NCBI GenBank assembly: GCA_963995505.1
Contig: OZ023184.1
Coordinates: 4,526,001 to 4,590,000 of the forward strand
DNA from: Hypericum androsaemum
Taxonomy: Eukaryota > Streptophyta > Magnoliopsida > Malpighiales > Hypericaceae
Length of the DNA stretch: 64,000 nt
Direction of reading: 5' to 3'
A program made the translations under genes and the position numbers. Of this stretch, positions 62,702 through 64,000 are shown piece after piece (within the stretch, counting starts at the first letter, position 1; every line of letters starts with the position of its first letter). The notes beneath the pieces were generated by a model. That model was not told where the DNA came from, ran no database searches, and saw only the letters and a program-made list of their open reading frames with translations.

Positions 62702-63667
62702 TGTTGGATTTTTTGAATGCTAATTAAAGCAAAAAGTCCAAAAGTGGAAAGCCTAAAGTGGGAAGCCCAATATGGAATGAGAAAGGTATTGTTTGTCGGA
62801 GGTGATGTACTTGATTAGGATTTTGTAAGTCGAGGTAAGAGTTAAGATTCTTTCTCCGTAAGACGAGATTGTCCCGTATTCAGTGCTTACGGGCTGCGGC
62901 AATCGTCCTCAAGATACAACGACTATGCTGCTTCCGAGTTCGTAGCACAACGACCCTCGAAGCTTTGGGCGAACCGTCGGATATTCGAAACTTTCTGAGA
63001 GAGGGAGAGAGAGCCTACAATTGCTAACGAATGCTTATGCAAGTTGTAGTGAGCTGAGATGCAAATGAGGGGGAGATGCCTATTTATAGGCTACTGGATG
63101 GGAGGGAGGTAGGCAGCCCGAAGAGTCGCATCTGTTCGGATAGCAGGCAGGTTGCCCATTCAAGCCCCTTCGCCAGCCAGATCGTGCCTCTTCGGTGGGC
63201 GTTCTGGATGGGCCTTATCACCAGGCTCGTGTCCCTTCGCTTACCAGATTGTTCTAGCCTCTTCGCATCCCTTCGTGGATATCCTTGAGGTACTCGCAGC
63301 CCCTCGTCACTTCGGTAGCTACACAACTCTGTCTGGACTCGAGCAAAAGACTTAAGGCACCTCCAACTCCTCGCAACGATGCGCACGTGCGAAGTGCGCC
63401 ATAAAGCGTCCATTGCGACCTGCGTCGGATGGTGCTACGCACCATCCTCGCAGGCAGCTTCGGTCAGCTCTTTAGGTGGAGCATTTAATGTTACACCAGC
63501 TTAAAGCTTCTCGTTATAAACAGGAAAAAATTCTTTGCAATTTTTGATGTGGTAATGGTTCTCCCATCCTCAGCTTGGGATTTTCAGCTTGAGTTTTTCA
63601 GCTCGGACTTTTCAGCTTGGGCCTTCCAGCTTGGGCCAAATGCATTAATTATACATTTATTCCAACA
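62702..63667 (-). mobile_element. 3' LTR of a minus-strand LTR retrotransposon that runs off the window
   Basis: Ends TGTTGGA ... TCCAACA, 966 bp. The minus strand has a TATA box (CCTATAAATA) at 63090-63081 and a CT-rich leader just downstream, setting its direction. The purine-rich GCGAGGGAT abuts the LTR at 63668-63676 on the minus strand, as a polypurine tract should. No primer-binding site exists on the other side, so this is the 3' LTR and the element extends beyond 64000. Confidence 0.8.
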
Positions 63668-64000
63668 ATCCCTCGCATGAATGATGATTAATACATGCTG
63701 ACTAATACATGCTGACACTTTTAAAAAAAGTTCCGACGAAATATCATTGCATCGAGATAGGTAGCTTACGGCTTTAAACCTTCTCTAGTAAGATGTTATC
63801 AGATTTACTTGCTGCTCAGTAAAAGCGATGTCTTGAACTGGTCAGCTTTTTATGTAAACTAAGATAATAACATTTACACAATGATATCTCTAATATCCTT
63901 TGGTTCTCACGTTGTGTCCGTTTCGGCCTTAGACCTTATCTTGGATTCTTAAGTATTTTTCTATTTGAAGCGGCCTCACTTCACACTTATATAGGTGATC
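63668..64000 (-). mobile_element. Internal 3' edge of the same LTR retrotransposon
   Basis: Sequence between the inferred polypurine tract and the window end. No coding match seen in this untranslated-looking part. Confidence 0.55.

Noticed and set aside
63084..63445. Open frames in the right-hand LTR
   Set aside because: They lie within LTR promoter/leader sequence and match no known protein.
1..64000. CRISPR arrays, bacterial operons or prophage
   Set aside because: The window is plant nuclear DNA with introns throughout; tandem repeats present lack CRISPR spacing.

Overview
The window is nuclear DNA from a flowering plant, most likely a woody eudicot; I do not assign a species. The genes have many short exons with GT-AG borders and AT-rich introns. 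Their products match well-known plant families, and the spacers are full of LTR retrotransposons, Mutator-type elements, a TRIM, a SINE and a LINE-like insertion. Exon borders were worked out by hand from splice motifs, reading phase and family conservation, with no alignment or transcript data.

Left part (0-20 kb). Two copies of a large fused gene (GMC oxidoreductase plus alpha/beta hydrolase) lie at 51-4204 (+) and 8239-13145 (-). They converge on an ORANGE-family gene (4608-7048, -). Copy 2 is intact (1168 aa). Copy 1 has lost one intron precisely and carries a frameshift. Next, all on the minus strand, come a small conserved plastid-type protein (13851-15610) and sorting nexin 1 (16154-19207).

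Middle (20-43 kb). A single-exon S40 senescence regulator lies at 22434-23057 (+). A box C/D snoRNA cluster follows on the minus strand: one unnamed snoRNA and two U14 copies, behind a promoter with a TATA box and site II motifs (25.1-25.9 kb). The rest is mostly transposons. One Mutator-like element has a GGA-rich core (26.1-27.3 kb). A Copia element (29.1-37.7 kb) holds four later insertions: an almost unmutated, internally deleted Copia element, a LINE-like element, a Mutator-like element and a solo LTR. Another long-TIR element lies at 38.5-39.8 kb. Then comes a three-exon NAC transcription factor gene (40545-42957, +).

Right part (43-64 kb). A VPS55-type endosomal protein gene (43602-46087, -) appears to need a single-nucleotide exon to stay in frame. 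Two Mutator-like elements follow, one inside the other; they carry a rearranged CCT4 chaperonin fragment and a tRNA-Pro-like relic (46.6-49.4 kb). A complete 344-bp TRIM lies at 52.25 kb. SPINDLY (53664-61375, +, 17 coding exons, 927 aa) has a fold-back Mutator-like element and a tRNA-derived SINE in two introns. The window ends in the 3' LTR and internal edge of a minus-strand LTR retrotransposon.

The genes form no operon-like system. They are ordinary plant housekeeping, endosomal, plastid and signalling genes. The most unusual items are the putative 1-nt exon, the U14 snoRNA cluster, the diverging GMC-hydrolase pair, and the nested transposons whose boundaries can be read to the base from target-site duplications.
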